Assembly: GCF_900497595.1 (NCBI RefSeq)
Contig: NZ_UFQO01000001.1
Location: 186,001 to 250,000, forward strand
Reading direction: 5' to 3'
DNA from: Treponema pectinovorum
GTDB lineage: Bacteria > Spirochaetota > Spirochaetia > Treponematales > Treponemataceae
Length of the DNA stretch: 64,000 nt
Each line of letters starts with the position of its first letter. Position 1 is the stretch's first letter. The notes under the pieces are model-generated. The model worked only from the letters and a program-made list of their open reading frames with translations. It made no database searches and was not told the origin of the DNA. Shown one piece after another: positions 18,701 through 26,733 of the stretch. A program made the translations under genes and the position numbers.

Positions 18701-19059
18701 GAAACTCTGTTTTTTACAGATATTTTTGCCCACAAAGCGATTACGATTATTATTACAATAGCAAAGGTCAAAGAAGTTTTGTTCAAGATTTAATAGATTC
18801 TTTTAGATTTGACAACGACGACATACGCAAGAAGTCTGGCTTTAAATTAAAATCTCTGGTAATGACAATAACGCACGACCTTGACGATTGGGATTTAAAC
18901 TGCTCATTTAAAATTTCTCCACGCTATATAGCAGCCACATCTACAACAAAGGCTCATTATGATTTTTCGCCTTATTTTTCTTTGAGCGTAAGCTGGAGAC
19001 CTCTATCTGGAATGAAGACAGAAATAAAAGACGAATATGGGAAGTGGAGTTTGAATTAA
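15787..19059 (+). CDS. LptD/OstA-like outer-membrane assembly protein
   Basis: A 1090-aa protein with a cleavable signal peptide ending near AVFA-AEG. Residues about 45-180 form an LptA/OstA-like beta-jellyroll (IVLTGSVKISV, ITADKVNYN, LFAEGNVTL), and the rest alternates short amphipathic strands rich in Tyr, Ser and Phe, as in an outer-membrane barrel. RIPLLYLPAFYYPKDE is the conserved joint between the domains in LptD proteins. A highly charged Lys/Glu/Gln-rich insert near 540-590 is probably an exposed loop. LptD inserts LPS in diderms that make it; treponemes are generally held to lack typical LPS, so the cargo is uncertain. I recall an LptD-like protein next to uvrA in T. pallidum, which would match this order. 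Confidence 0.82.
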   Translation: MKKSFLLFTVLFFSFNFYQAVFAAEGDKNETSIISIDSAERSEYKKDEESDGDIIVLTGSVKISVTKGNSKTTITADKVNYNRSSEMLFAEGNVTLEQSKGSSSGGEKISARSLLFNTSTLEGVFDNGRAVQTSSDAINLPSGSTLIVSSDIFGRDSGGTIAFKNGELTFCDDENPHWKIRAKRIWLLPGGEFAFLSALLYVGRIPLLYLPAFYYPKDELIFNPAMGYKNREGYFINTTTYLYGRKPADAASTSDGDSKDKDKINLFSFMKTGSLKEQVREGLVLHNLDDDYSGDTKNHVKIMADYYSNLGAMVGSNVVLSPSSIFSTFEFNTEVGFSNTIFKDGKTYIPYNSKGDKVLDKSNFMGLELPFRYQANLKLAISKPFSISLSMPLYSDPYFNYDFNKRAETMDWIDFLMSGVDDSDNTTQTTVSSFTWALNGSHTFSIADFFKPYISSLSLSSFSSSIVYSSRNATLTGRSEYSNDSLWATYTPERQFYFPSQITPLKVSARIGGTIFQYPAAATTKKQTTNLSLLLPEDLKTEEDKKKEQEQKEQKQNQTDSDKKEYSKDEEKLAEEKNIIFEQTVLPSIATVNASTKSLSGINYKLSYTISPEFSSQLSYSSLKLNVPEDFDWKTLQSTYIQVKSPTVLTSVLGYKDSFLSLTDSFTFNPVYQSHPYLSTDTNKGGYSESAVNSIKKADYSAKKLDLTNTNALSFKPFYYTEYFSATALTWNTNVKMIRTKYISDDVNNPEWEYLTTDLTDEDCVTTHNLNMVLAAKEGDYSQQLSLTTTLPPQVDSYSGIFSLGFPNTSFAVSTGIKQRSSTDETWVKQNISQTLSVKFFSDKLNLSQSYVYDWEKEEQDSLKFSLSGYGAQLAYTMSYTTDYEFVIDGTRRKGWQSSSNKRFQPYSLSLAYTNPSKTFKYWTQRISWSPSLSASLVYDFVRPTSSYFVFIPKITFKVNNFLDFSFSAESRNSVFYRYFCPQSDYDYYYNSKGQRSFVQDLIDSFRFDNDDIRKKSGFKLKSLVMTITHDLDDWDLNCSFKISPRYIAATSTTKAHYDFSPYFSLSVSWRPLSGMKTEIKDEYGKWSLN

Positions 19060-19142
19060 AATTGACGGATTGCGCTTTTATGTCTGGAATAAAAAAAATT
19101 AAAAATCATAAAATGTATGATATAATCTAACAACTTAAGGAA

Positions 19143-20111
19143 ATGCGATTGGAAAACGAATACACCATAGTCCTTGATGATACATCTGTTCTTTCACAAA
19201 TTTGCGGAACAAATGATAAAAATTTAAAACTTATAGAAAAACATTTGGGCGTTCCAGTTTTTACGCGTGGAAACGAAATTTCCATTGCAGAGTCGTCATT
19301 GCAAAAACGGCAGGAATTTAAATTCATAATAGACCGTCTTACAGACGAAGCCTCTGAAAATTTTTCTTCTGGCTCAGAAATCGTCGAATCGATTTTAAAT
19401 ACTGGTTTTGAAAATAATTCAGTAAAAAAGAATTTTGATGCAGGTCAATACGCAATTTCAATTCCTGGCTCTTCAAAAAAAATATATCCAAAAACTAAAA
19501 ATCAAGCCAAACTCATACAGGCATTTAGAAGTTCAGACTTGGTTTTTGCTTGCGGTCCTGCTGGAACTGGAAAAACTTTTTTAGCGATTGCTGAATCTTT
19601 GCGTCTCCTTTTAAGCCACAAGGTCAATTCTTTAATCTTAACTCGCCCTATAGTCGAAGCAGGCGAAAATCTTGGTTTTTTGCCTGGAGATTTGGAAGAT
19701 AAGATAAATCCATATTTAAGACCGCTATACGATTCTATGAATGCGTGTATTTCTTGTGAACTAGTGAAGAAAATGCAGGAAAATGATATAATAGAAATTG
19801 CACCGCTTGCTTATATGAGAGGACGCACTCTTAACAATGCGGCGGTAATCTTAGATGAAGCACAAAATTCTACGAGGGAGCAGATGAAGATGTTCCTTAC
19901 GAGAATGGGTGAAAATTCAAAAGTATTTATAACAGGAGATGTTACACAAATCGATTTACCTAAAAAAACTCCATCAGGGCTTGTTCAAGCACTGGACATT
20001 TTACAGGGAATCGATGAAATTGGCATCGTAGAACTGGATGGCGAAGATGTCGTTCGTTCTGCGCTTGTAAGAAAAATTGTACGGGCTTACGAAAATGACA
20101 AAACAGAATAA
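19143..20111 (+). CDS. ybeZ: PhoH-like ATPase (YbeZ)
   Basis: A 322-aa RNA-associated P-loop ATPase. The Walker A motif GPAGTGKT is at residues 138-145, Walker B VILDEAQN follows near 237, and LTRPIVEAGENLGFLPGD is the PhoH signature. An N-terminal KH-like segment precedes the ATPase core. AAGGA sits 4 nt before ATG 19143, behind a TATAAT at 19121. It is the first gene of a cluster in which the next two genes overlap their predecessor by a few bases, and ybeY and ybeX follow, as in E. coli ybeZYX. YbeZ interacts with YbeY in ribosome and rRNA maturation. Confidence 0.9.
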   Translation: MRLENEYTIVLDDTSVLSQICGTNDKNLKLIEKHLGVPVFTRGNEISIAESSLQKRQEFKFIIDRLTDEASENFSSGSEIVESILNTGFENNSVKKNFDAGQYAISIPGSSKKIYPKTKNQAKLIQAFRSSDLVFACGPAGTGKTFLAIAESLRLLLSHKVNSLILTRPIVEAGENLGFLPGDLEDKINPYLRPLYDSMNACISCELVKKMQENDIIEIAPLAYMRGRTLNNAAVILDEAQNSTREQMKMFLTRMGENSKVFITGDVTQIDLPKKTPSGLVQALDILQGIDEIGIVELDGEDVVRSALVRKIVRAYENDKTE

Positions 20112-21789
20112 CGGAATACTATATATTTTTTTACAGACAAACAGACAGATTTTTCAATATCTAAAGGATAGATGGTCGGTTTTGCTTGTCTTTTTAATCG
20201 CTTTTGCTGCATGCACTTCAATAATCTACTTGGATGCCAGCACAAGCCAAACGATAGCGTCTTATTCTATCGAAGAATACGAAACAGGAATGATTGCGGA
20301 CAAGACTATAATATCTTCAAAATCAATTCCGCCAGACGAGCAGTTTCCTATTGCAATAGAAGAGGGCGAAAAAATCATACGAAAGGGTTTTCCTATAACA
20401 GATGAAGATTATTTAAAACTTCAAAAGATGGCAGCCTCTCCGTCTTACATAGACTACAGGGCGTTTGCCGACAAGGTTTTGTTTTTGATGCTCGTTTCTG
20501 CACTTGCTTTTCTTTTATTCAGCAAAACATGTTTGGGGCACAAAATTGAATTTAAAGAAGTTTTCCTTACAGCTTTTTTATTTGTGGTAGTTTTTTTTGC
20601 AAGCGCCTTTGGCGATAAGGCTGTCCTGTTCCAGAATTTATATAAACTTCCTGTCATAATTCCGTCTGCACTTTGCGTTGCTTTGGTTTCTATCCTGTTT
20701 GGGCAGATTTTTGGACTTTATTTTTCAATCCTAATTTCTTTTGGAGTTCTTTGTGCAACAGGATTTGAACTGATTCCGTTCCTATTCACCTTAACTTCTT
20801 CGCTCACTCTTGTAAGAATCGTACACAGCATAGAACGCAGAATCGATATGATTTTCTCTTCGATTGGAATTGCTGTATTGAACATAGTTTACATCTGCGT
20901 TTTAAAAGTGATTTTTAACGATTCTTTTTCGGACGCATTTTTTGTTTTGAGTGGACTTGCATTTAACGGTTTTATATCTGGAATAATTGTGCTTGGCCTT
21001 TTAACTCCACTTGAAATAATAATGAACACCGCTTCGGTTTTTCGATTGATGGATTTAAGCGATCAAAATGCTCCTGTTTTACGAAAACTTCTTTTAACTG
21101 CAAGCGGAACATATCAGCACAGCATAATGGTAAGTCAACTTGCAGAAAGTGCCTGCAAGGAAATTGGCGCGAATTTTCTTCTTGCACGAGTTGCTTCTTT
21201 ATATCATGACATTGGTAAAATGGAGCACCCTGAATATTTTACAGAAAACAACATAGACACAGAAAACAAGCACACAGATTTAAATCCTTCGCTTTCGGTT
21301 TCTATAATAAAAAGCCATATCAGAATCAGTGTGGAAAAAGCGCACCAGTTGCATCTTCCGTCAAAAATCATAGATATAATTGCAGAACACCACGGAAATT
21401 CTGTAATCACATATTTTTATAACAAAGCAAAATCTCTTGACCCTAACGTAAGCGAAGCGGAATTTCGTTACGACGGAAATCTTCCTTCTACAAAAGAAAG
21501 CGCTGTAGTAATGCTTGCAGACGGAGTTGAAGCGGCTTGTAAATCGCTTGAAAAACCAACAGCCCCTCGTCTTGAAAAATTCATTTCGCAAATTATAAAC
21601 GCAAAGATAGAAAATCACCAGTTGGACGATTGCTCATTGACATTTGGAGAGCTTACAAAGATAAAAAATAGTTTTGTTTCGATTCTTGCCGCGTACTATC
21701 ACGGAAGAATTAAATATCAAAATCAAAAAGATCCTGACGAAACTTCTTCAACAGAAGAAAAAACATCTGAGGTAAAAAAAGATGAATAG
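20095..21789 (+). CDS. Membrane HD-domain phosphodiesterase (PgpH/YqfF family)
   Basis: Probable cyclic-di-AMP phosphodiesterase. One N-terminal membrane helix (LLVFLIAFAACTSIIYLD) is followed by a short outside segment, then six or more helices (about 125-310). The cytoplasmic HD domain carries YQHSIMVSQLAE and LYHDIGK with His371-Asp372, and ends with EAACKSLEKPTAPRLEKFI. The outside domain, usually several hundred residues in PgpH, is only about 60 residues here. A TTG at 20077 also opens the frame; ATG 20095, overlapping the phoH-like gene by 17 nt, looks better. Activity on c-di-AMP is inferred from the family. Confidence 0.87.
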   Translation: MTKQNNGILYIFLQTNRQIFQYLKDRWSVLLVFLIAFAACTSIIYLDASTSQTIASYSIEEYETGMIADKTIISSKSIPPDEQFPIAIEEGEKIIRKGFPITDEDYLKLQKMAASPSYIDYRAFADKVLFLMLVSALAFLLFSKTCLGHKIEFKEVFLTAFLFVVVFFASAFGDKAVLFQNLYKLPVIIPSALCVALVSILFGQIFGLYFSILISFGVLCATGFELIPFLFTLTSSLTLVRIVHSIERRIDMIFSSIGIAVLNIVYICVLKVIFNDSFSDAFFVLSGLAFNGFISGIIVLGLLTPLEIIMNTASVFRLMDLSDQNAPVLRKLLLTASGTYQHSIMVSQLAESACKEIGANFLLARVASLYHDIGKMEHPEYFTENNIDTENKHTDLNPSLSVSIIKSHIRISVEKAHQLHLPSKIIDIIAEHHGNSVITYFYNKAKSLDPNVSEAEFRYDGNLPSTKESAVVMLADGVEAACKSLEKPTAPRLEKFISQIINAKIENHQLDDCSLTFGELTKIKNSFVSILAAYYHGRIKYQNQKDPDETSSTEEKTSEVKKDE

Positions 21790-22258
21790 AGTTTTGGTTT
21801 CTATGCAGGAAGACCTGGAAGAACCTGTCTGGTTTTCAAAAATTGAAACTTTTGAATTGGATTTACTCGAAAAATTAGGTTATGACGGACAGGAAATTTC
21901 AATTTTGTTCTGCAACGACGATTTTATCCGCGACTTAAATAAAAATTACAGAGATATAGATTCTCCAACAGATATTCTTTCTTTTGAAAATGGCGAAGAA
22001 TATACGGATGGCGAAGGCAAAAAATGGTTAAGTGCTGGAGATTTGATAATTAGTTTGGACACTCTTCCAAAAAATGCCGAATATTTTAAGGTTAGCCAAA
22101 ATGAAGAATTAAAAAGGCTTTTGATACATGGCACTCTTCATTTAAATGGAATGGATCACGCAGATGAGCATGTTGAAAGCGGAGTTGAACCTGAATGCGA
22201 AATGTTAAAATTGCAGGAAAAAATTTTAAAATCACTTTCACAAATAGAATTGATTTGA
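21782..22258 (+). CDS. ybeY: rRNA maturation endoribonuclease YbeY
   Basis: Metal-dependent RNase needed for 16S rRNA 3'-end maturation and ribosome quality control. The zinc-binding motif HGTLHLNGMDH provides His116, His120 and His126. The upstream strand motif (NKNYRDIDSPTDILSF) is also conserved. The length of 158 aa is normal. ATG 21782 overlaps the preceding stop by 8 nt, which implies translational coupling. It pairs functionally with the PhoH-like ATPase at 19143. Confidence 0.94.
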   Translation: MNRVLVSMQEDLEEPVWFSKIETFELDLLEKLGYDGQEISILFCNDDFIRDLNKNYRDIDSPTDILSFENGEEYTDGEGKKWLSAGDLIISLDTLPKNAEYFKVSQNEELKRLLIHGTLHLNGMDHADEHVESGVEPECEMLKLQEKILKSLSQIELI

Positions 22259-22310
22259 TTTTGCAACAATAAATAATATTAAGGTAGATAAAAAATCGAG
22301 CAGGGTTGTT

Positions 22311-23141
22311 ATGAGTATTTTTAAATTCACAAAGAAAAAAGAAGAAAAAAAACACAGTTCAAACGCGAACAAAGATTCCAAAGATGAACATTCAGAAAGT
22401 CAAGATAGTTTGAGTTTAATCGAAGAAAAAAAAGACATGATAAAGGGAATCGAAGATCTTTCTCAAACTTCTGTAAAGGAAGTTATGATTCCAAGAATTG
22501 ATGTAGATTTTCTTTCGATTGAAACTCCAGAAGAAGAGCTTTTGGAAAAGATTGCAGAAAGCGGACATTCGAGGTTTCCTGTTTATTCAGAATCGATTGA
22601 CAATGTTTTGGGAATCCTTTACGTAAAAGATTTGCTCGCAGCAATTTCTAAAAAGAAAGCTATCGATTTGGAAAAATTGCTAAGAAAAGCTTATTTTGTT
22701 CCTGAATCAAAAAAAATTGACGGACTCTTGCGAGAATTTAAAAGAAGACACATACACATAGCGATTGCAGTTGACGAATATGGCGGAGTTAGCGGCGTTG
22801 TCTGCATGGAAGACATAATAGAAGAGATTGTCGGCGACATTCAAGACGAGTTTGACAACGAAAGAGAAGATATCCTTTCAATCGGTAACCAAATTTGGCT
22901 CTGCGATGCAAGGGTCAACCTTGACGATTTAAATGAAAATATCGGTTCGTCTTTTCCAACTGAAGATTTTGATACTTTGGGTGGCTTTGTCTTAGATTTA
23001 TTTGGCAGAATTCCTGTAAAGTACGAAAAAATATCTTGGAATAATTTTGAATTCATCGTTCAGGATATGGAAGGGCATCGTGTTAATCTTATAAAGGTAT
23101 TTAAAAAGAGCGAAGGTGAGCAAGCCTCTGTAAAAGAATAA
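22311..23141 (+). CDS. ybeX: CBS-domain protein of the CorC/YbeX family
   Basis: A 276-aa cytoplasmic protein with two CBS domains (about residues 45-175; VMIPRIDVDFLS, SRFPVYSESIDNVLGILYVKDLL, HIAIAVDEYGGVSGVV) and a C-terminal CorC/HlyC transporter-associated domain (about 195-270). The DUF21 membrane part of full transporters is absent, so it is the soluble YbeX type. The N-terminal 40 residues are Lys/Glu/Ser-rich and probably disordered. It was once linked to magnesium and cobalt efflux; work in E. coli connects it to ribosome maturation, which fits its position after ybeY. Confidence 0.88.
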   Translation: MSIFKFTKKKEEKKHSSNANKDSKDEHSESQDSLSLIEEKKDMIKGIEDLSQTSVKEVMIPRIDVDFLSIETPEEELLEKIAESGHSRFPVYSESIDNVLGILYVKDLLAAISKKKAIDLEKLLRKAYFVPESKKIDGLLREFKRRHIHIAIAVDEYGGVSGVVCMEDIIEEIVGDIQDEFDNEREDILSIGNQIWLCDARVNLDDLNENIGSSFPTEDFDTLGGFVLDLFGRIPVKYEKISWNNFEFIVQDMEGHRVNLIKVFKKSEGEQASVKE

Positions 23142-23160
23142 TAAAAAGGAGCAAACTGCA

Positions 23161-25266
23161 TTGAGAAAAAATAAAATCGCATCGATAATTTTTATTTTAT
23201 CTGTTTTTTTTAGTTCAAGTCTTTTTTCTCAATCTAAAGAAACTTCTCTTAAACATTTTGAAAACGGCGTAAAATTTCAGAATGTCGAAGATTGGTTCAA
23301 AGCAAGGGAAGAGTTTTTGCAGGCTGTACAGGAAAATCCTGCATTTGGAGAAGCGTGGTTTAATCTTGCAAAAGTAACTTACGAAACAGGCGATTTTGCA
23401 CTTTGCTTTTCTTATATAGAAACTGCAGAAAAATATGCAAAAGACAGAGTTGATATTCTCAATTTGAAGGGAATGTGTCTCATTTCGCTTGGAAGGCTTG
23501 CAGAAGCACGCTCTCTTTTTGAAAAAGTTATATCCGATTATCCAAACAATGTAGAAGCAAGATTTGGACTTGCAGAACTTGAACTTTACGATGGAACCTT
23601 TGATAACGCAGAAAAATTATATTTAGAAGCTTTAAAAAGACAGTCAACAAACAGAAGAGCACTTCTTTCGCTTGCAGTTTTGGCAGCAGAAACAGGCAAA
23701 GACGAAGCCTCGCAAAGTTACATAAATCAGGCACTTCGCTACCATGCCTCGCAGCCAGAAGTTCAATATCTTGCAGCCTATTTAAATGCAAAAAGAGGAA
23801 ATTTTAAAGAAGCAGAACGCAGGGCAAGGGCGAGCGTTCAATTAAAAACCGATTATACAGACTCGTATCTCATTTTGGCTTCAGTACTCTATTCTCAAAA
23901 ACAATACGATGAAGTTTGCGACATCTGCGATTATCTTATAAATCAGAATCGGAACAATATAAGTGCTTGGTATTTAAAAGGAAGAGCAAAATATAAAATT
24001 GGAAAAATCGAGGATGCACTTTCAATATGGGGGGAGGCGTTAAAGATTGATCCGAACGATGAAATTTTGCGTAGCGCACTTGAGATTTTAGTGATTCAAA
24101 ATTTTTCGTTAGAAGATGAAAACAGGATCCAATGGGCAGATTATCACATAAAAAAAGCAGATGAATATTCAAAGCAGTTTAAGGGTGAACAAGTTAGATA
24201 CGAATATCAAAGAGCGCTAAAAATTGCACCTAATGATTTTCCTGCACGAATTAAATATGCAAATTTTATCGGGAAACTTGGTTTAAACGAACTATATCTA
24301 AATCAATTAAATTTTATAAAAGAAAATTCTAAAATCGACAGGTCAAAACTTTCTTCAGAAGAATTGTCCCAATATGTTTCTATGGATGACACAATAGAAG
24401 CGTATTCTTCTTTGATGAAAAATTCTTTGAATTCCCGCTGGGATGTTGATTCTTTTTATCTTGATAAAACCAGATGGAACATAGGACTTTACTATACAAA
24501 AAGCCCTTTTGAGCTTATTCACTGCGATTCAGAAGAAATTGCAGCGCGAATGTTGTGCGAAAGTTTTACTGGTGAATCAAAAGCCTATGTTTCTGTAAGA
24601 GAAGAGCCAGTTTTAAATTATGCGCAGGCGTTTTCTCTTGCAAGGCAAAATCGGCAGGATTATTTTATCATATTGAAATTTGAGGAAACCCAAAGAGAAG
24701 TTACTTTTGAAGCGACTGTCTATAATGGAAGAAACGGAACACAAATCACAAAATTCAGCCTTTTTAGAACTGGTAACGGTAAATTTTCATCTAGTGTGCG
24801 TTCATTGCGCAGTGATATTTTGAATATGCTTCCTGTTCGTGGAAAAATCTTAAAACAAAGTGGAAACAATGTTCTACTTGATTTAGGTAAATCCGATGGC
24901 ATGGTAAAAGGAACTGTGCTGGATGTTGTAAAAGCAGGCGGAATAAGAACTTCGGATACAGGACTTGGTGTAGTTGTGAGTGAAAATGATTATTTGGCTC
25001 AGATAACAATAGATGAAGTTGCAGAAGAAATTTCGCAAGGCACTTTACAGCAGAAAAGTTTTTACGACAGGGTAAATCTTGGAGATGAAGTTTTGATAAA
25101 AGATCTTTCATCTGCAAAAGAAAAAAATGTTGTAGAAGATTCAAGACCTGCTGCGGACAAAAAAGGTAAGACTATAGAAAACGATTCCAAAGAAAAGCTT
25201 ACAGTCGAAACTTTAGGTCTAAAACGAGTGCCAGCTTTTGTTGAACTTATAAGGAAAATCTACTAG
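23161..25266 (+). CDS. Secreted tetratricopeptide-repeat protein
   Basis: A 701-aa protein with a signal peptide (IIFILSVFFSSSLFS-Q). From about residue 27 to 290 it consists of consecutive TPR units (for example AREEFLQAVQENPAFGEAWFNLAKV and ARSLFEKVISDYPNNVEARFGLAEL), followed by a mixed region and a C-terminal beta-rich segment (VRGKILKQSG, LDLGKSDGMVKGTVLDVV) that resembles periplasmic FlgT/CsgG-associated domains. The start is TTG 23161, 8 nt after an AGGAG box. Probably a periplasmic scaffold; no partner can be named. It ends the ybeZ-to-ybeX cluster, probably on the same transcript. Confidence 0.8.
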   Translation: MRKNKIASIIFILSVFFSSSLFSQSKETSLKHFENGVKFQNVEDWFKAREEFLQAVQENPAFGEAWFNLAKVTYETGDFALCFSYIETAEKYAKDRVDILNLKGMCLISLGRLAEARSLFEKVISDYPNNVEARFGLAELELYDGTFDNAEKLYLEALKRQSTNRRALLSLAVLAAETGKDEASQSYINQALRYHASQPEVQYLAAYLNAKRGNFKEAERRARASVQLKTDYTDSYLILASVLYSQKQYDEVCDICDYLINQNRNNISAWYLKGRAKYKIGKIEDALSIWGEALKIDPNDEILRSALEILVIQNFSLEDENRIQWADYHIKKADEYSKQFKGEQVRYEYQRALKIAPNDFPARIKYANFIGKLGLNELYLNQLNFIKENSKIDRSKLSSEELSQYVSMDDTIEAYSSLMKNSLNSRWDVDSFYLDKTRWNIGLYYTKSPFELIHCDSEEIAARMLCESFTGESKAYVSVREEPVLNYAQAFSLARQNRQDYFIILKFEETQREVTFEATVYNGRNGTQITKFSLFRTGNGKFSSSVRSLRSDILNMLPVRGKILKQSGNNVLLDLGKSDGMVKGTVLDVVKAGGIRTSDTGLGVVVSENDYLAQITIDEVAEEISQGTLQQKSFYDRVNLGDEVLIKDLSSAKEKNVVEDSRPAADKKGKTIENDSKEKLTVETLGLKRVPAFVELIRKIY

Positions 25267-25354
25267 TACAAATTGCTAAATAAAAAACAGCGATTTTTTT
25301 TGATTTTTTTTACGATTAAAAATTTGATGAACTTTTTTATTTGTTTTGGATTGC

Positions 25355-26281
25355 TCAATTTTTAGGAATAGAATAAAAATCTAAAGTCGAGTTTATCCAT
25401 TTTTTTGAAAGAATGGGATATGTGTCTTCTGTAAATAAAAACATAGAAAGCGCGTGCCTGTAGTTGCCTAAAAAATATTGCGATTGTGCGATATAAAAAC
25501 TTGCTCTATTTGTGGTTTCTTCGCTTCTGTTTACGGTCAAAAAATTCTGCAATTCTATAACGGCGTTTTCGTAGTCTTTTTTTACAAAATAATTTTTTAA
25601 TATTTCAAAAAGATAAAAGTCATCGCCACCGTAAGGCGTATAAAGGTCTTCTTCAAAAAAATATGGTGAAAGTTTTTGTTTTTTTGTATCTTTAAAATTC
25701 CCTGCAAGTTCTTTTCCTTGCTGCATAACTTGCAAAGAAAGTTTATTTGGCTTTTTTTCCAAATTTTTTATCATATCAAGGTACGGCAAAGGAATTTCTC
25801 TGCTTTTCCCATTTGGATAAACTTTTTGTGTCTTTGCTTCAATTTCTTCTTGCGATATTGAGATTTCTTTTTGAGCTCTGCTCACCGCAACTCCTTTTAC
25901 TGTTGCATTGACAGAAGGCAAAACGATGTCATAAATTGAACCGTCTTTTAATTTTGCAATAACAGCATAATAATATTCGCTAAAGTCTTTTACCGTATCT
26001 ACATAAGACGAAGCATTTGCAGAAATTTGTGCGATATTATCGCTTTGGAGAACGGAATTTAAAAAAGGTCTTTTACTTTTATAAATCAAGAATGAATCGA
26101 TTTGTAAATTTGACTTTGGTATTTTCCATGTGATTTTTATCTTATTGGAAGATACCGCTACGGAAGAAATCATCTCTGCGATTGGCTTAGATTGATTTTG
26201 TGAAACTTCATCAGCACCAGCGGAAAATATTTTGATTGAAACTGCCATAAAAAAAACAAGTGCAAACTTGAAAATACGCAT
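25355..26281 (-). CDS. Secreted protein with Fn3-like and TPR-like parts, unknown function
   Basis: A 308-aa exported protein. The signal peptide (FALVFFMAVSIKIFSAGA) is followed by a fibronectin type III-like domain at about 35-130 (KIKITWKIPKSN, SFLIYKSKRPF, YYYAVIAKLKDG) and, after a Lys/Gln-rich linker, a C-terminal TPR-like helical pair (KKDYENAVIELQNFL, ASFYIAQSQYFLGNYRHALSMF). I do not recognise the family. No Shine-Dalgarno precedes the ATG. A minus-strand promoter with TTGTCA at 26318-26313 shares its -35 bases with the divergent Cas2-like gene. Confidence 0.7.
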   Translation of the reverse strand: MRIFKFALVFFMAVSIKIFSAGADEVSQNQSKPIAEMISSVAVSSNKIKITWKIPKSNLQIDSFLIYKSKRPFLNSVLQSDNIAQISANASSYVDTVKDFSEYYYAVIAKLKDGSIYDIVLPSVNATVKGVAVSRAQKEISISQEEIEAKTQKVYPNGKSREIPLPYLDMIKNLEKKPNKLSLQVMQQGKELAGNFKDTKKQKLSPYFFEEDLYTPYGGDDFYLFEILKNYFVKKDYENAVIELQNFLTVNRSEETTNRASFYIAQSQYFLGNYRHALSMFLFTEDTYPILSKKWINSTLDFYSIPKN

Positions 26282-26289
26282 ATAGGTAT

Positions 26290-26340
26290 ATAATGCAATA
26301 AATTAGCCTATTTGACAAGCAAAGCCCTTTACTTTATTCT
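26290..26340. promoter_or_regulatory. Back-to-back promoters sharing one -35 box
   Basis: Plus strand: TTGACA (26312-26317), 17 nt spacer, TATTCT (26335-26340), 7 nt, ATG 26348. Minus strand: TTGTCA (26318-26313), 17 nt spacer, CATTAT (26295-26290), about 8 nt, ATG 26281. The two -35 boxes are the same 7 bp read on opposite strands. Neither gene has a Shine-Dalgarno sequence. Confidence 0.55.
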
Positions 26341-26347
26341 TTAATGT

Positions 26348-26698
26348 ATGTTCGTGTCTGTAGTTCTTGATCCAGGTGGAATAGATAGTGCTAAGGCAAT
26401 TTCACAGATTCTTGTCAGGTTTGGCTTTAAAAAAGTTCAGCGTGCCTGTTGGGAAAATTTTAATATTTCAGAAAATCAACTTTCAATTTTAAAAAGGTAT
26501 CTCGACAACGAAACAGACTACTACGACACTTTGCGAATATATCAATTTCCAATTAACGGCAATTTTGCGATTACCCAGATGGATAAAAAAAAGTGGAAAA
26601 AGGCAATTTTTCAAGGTGTAACTTTGGATTTTCATTCTGGAGAAAAACAAGATGCTTTAAAAAAAATTGGAGTTGAAAACGACTCAATAGAAGATTAG
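26348..26698 (+). CDS. Stand-alone Cas2-like (ferredoxin-fold) protein
   Basis: A 116-aa soluble protein whose first 80 residues follow the layout of Cas2: a beta strand ending in Asp (FVSVVLDPGG), a helix, GFKKVQRACWEN, a helix SENQLSILKRYL, then DTLRIYQFPI. Cas2 proteins are CRISPR integration factors, and relatives include VapD-type nucleases. No cas1, other cas gene or CRISPR array occurs in the window, so this one probably does something else, perhaps as a nuclease or nucleic-acid-binding protein. Asp8 matches the position of the conserved Cas2 aspartate. It lies 35 nt upstream of prfB. The promoter TTGACA-17-TATTCT places the transcript start on or next to the ATG, and there is no ribosome-binding site. 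Confidence 0.6.
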   Translation: MFVSVVLDPGGIDSAKAISQILVRFGFKKVQRACWENFNISENQLSILKRYLDNETDYYDTLRIYQFPINGNFAITQMDKKKWKKAIFQGVTLDFHSGEKQDALKKIGVENDSIED

Positions 26699-26733
26699 AC
26701 ATAAAAACACGATAGATCAAAACAGGGGAAACT

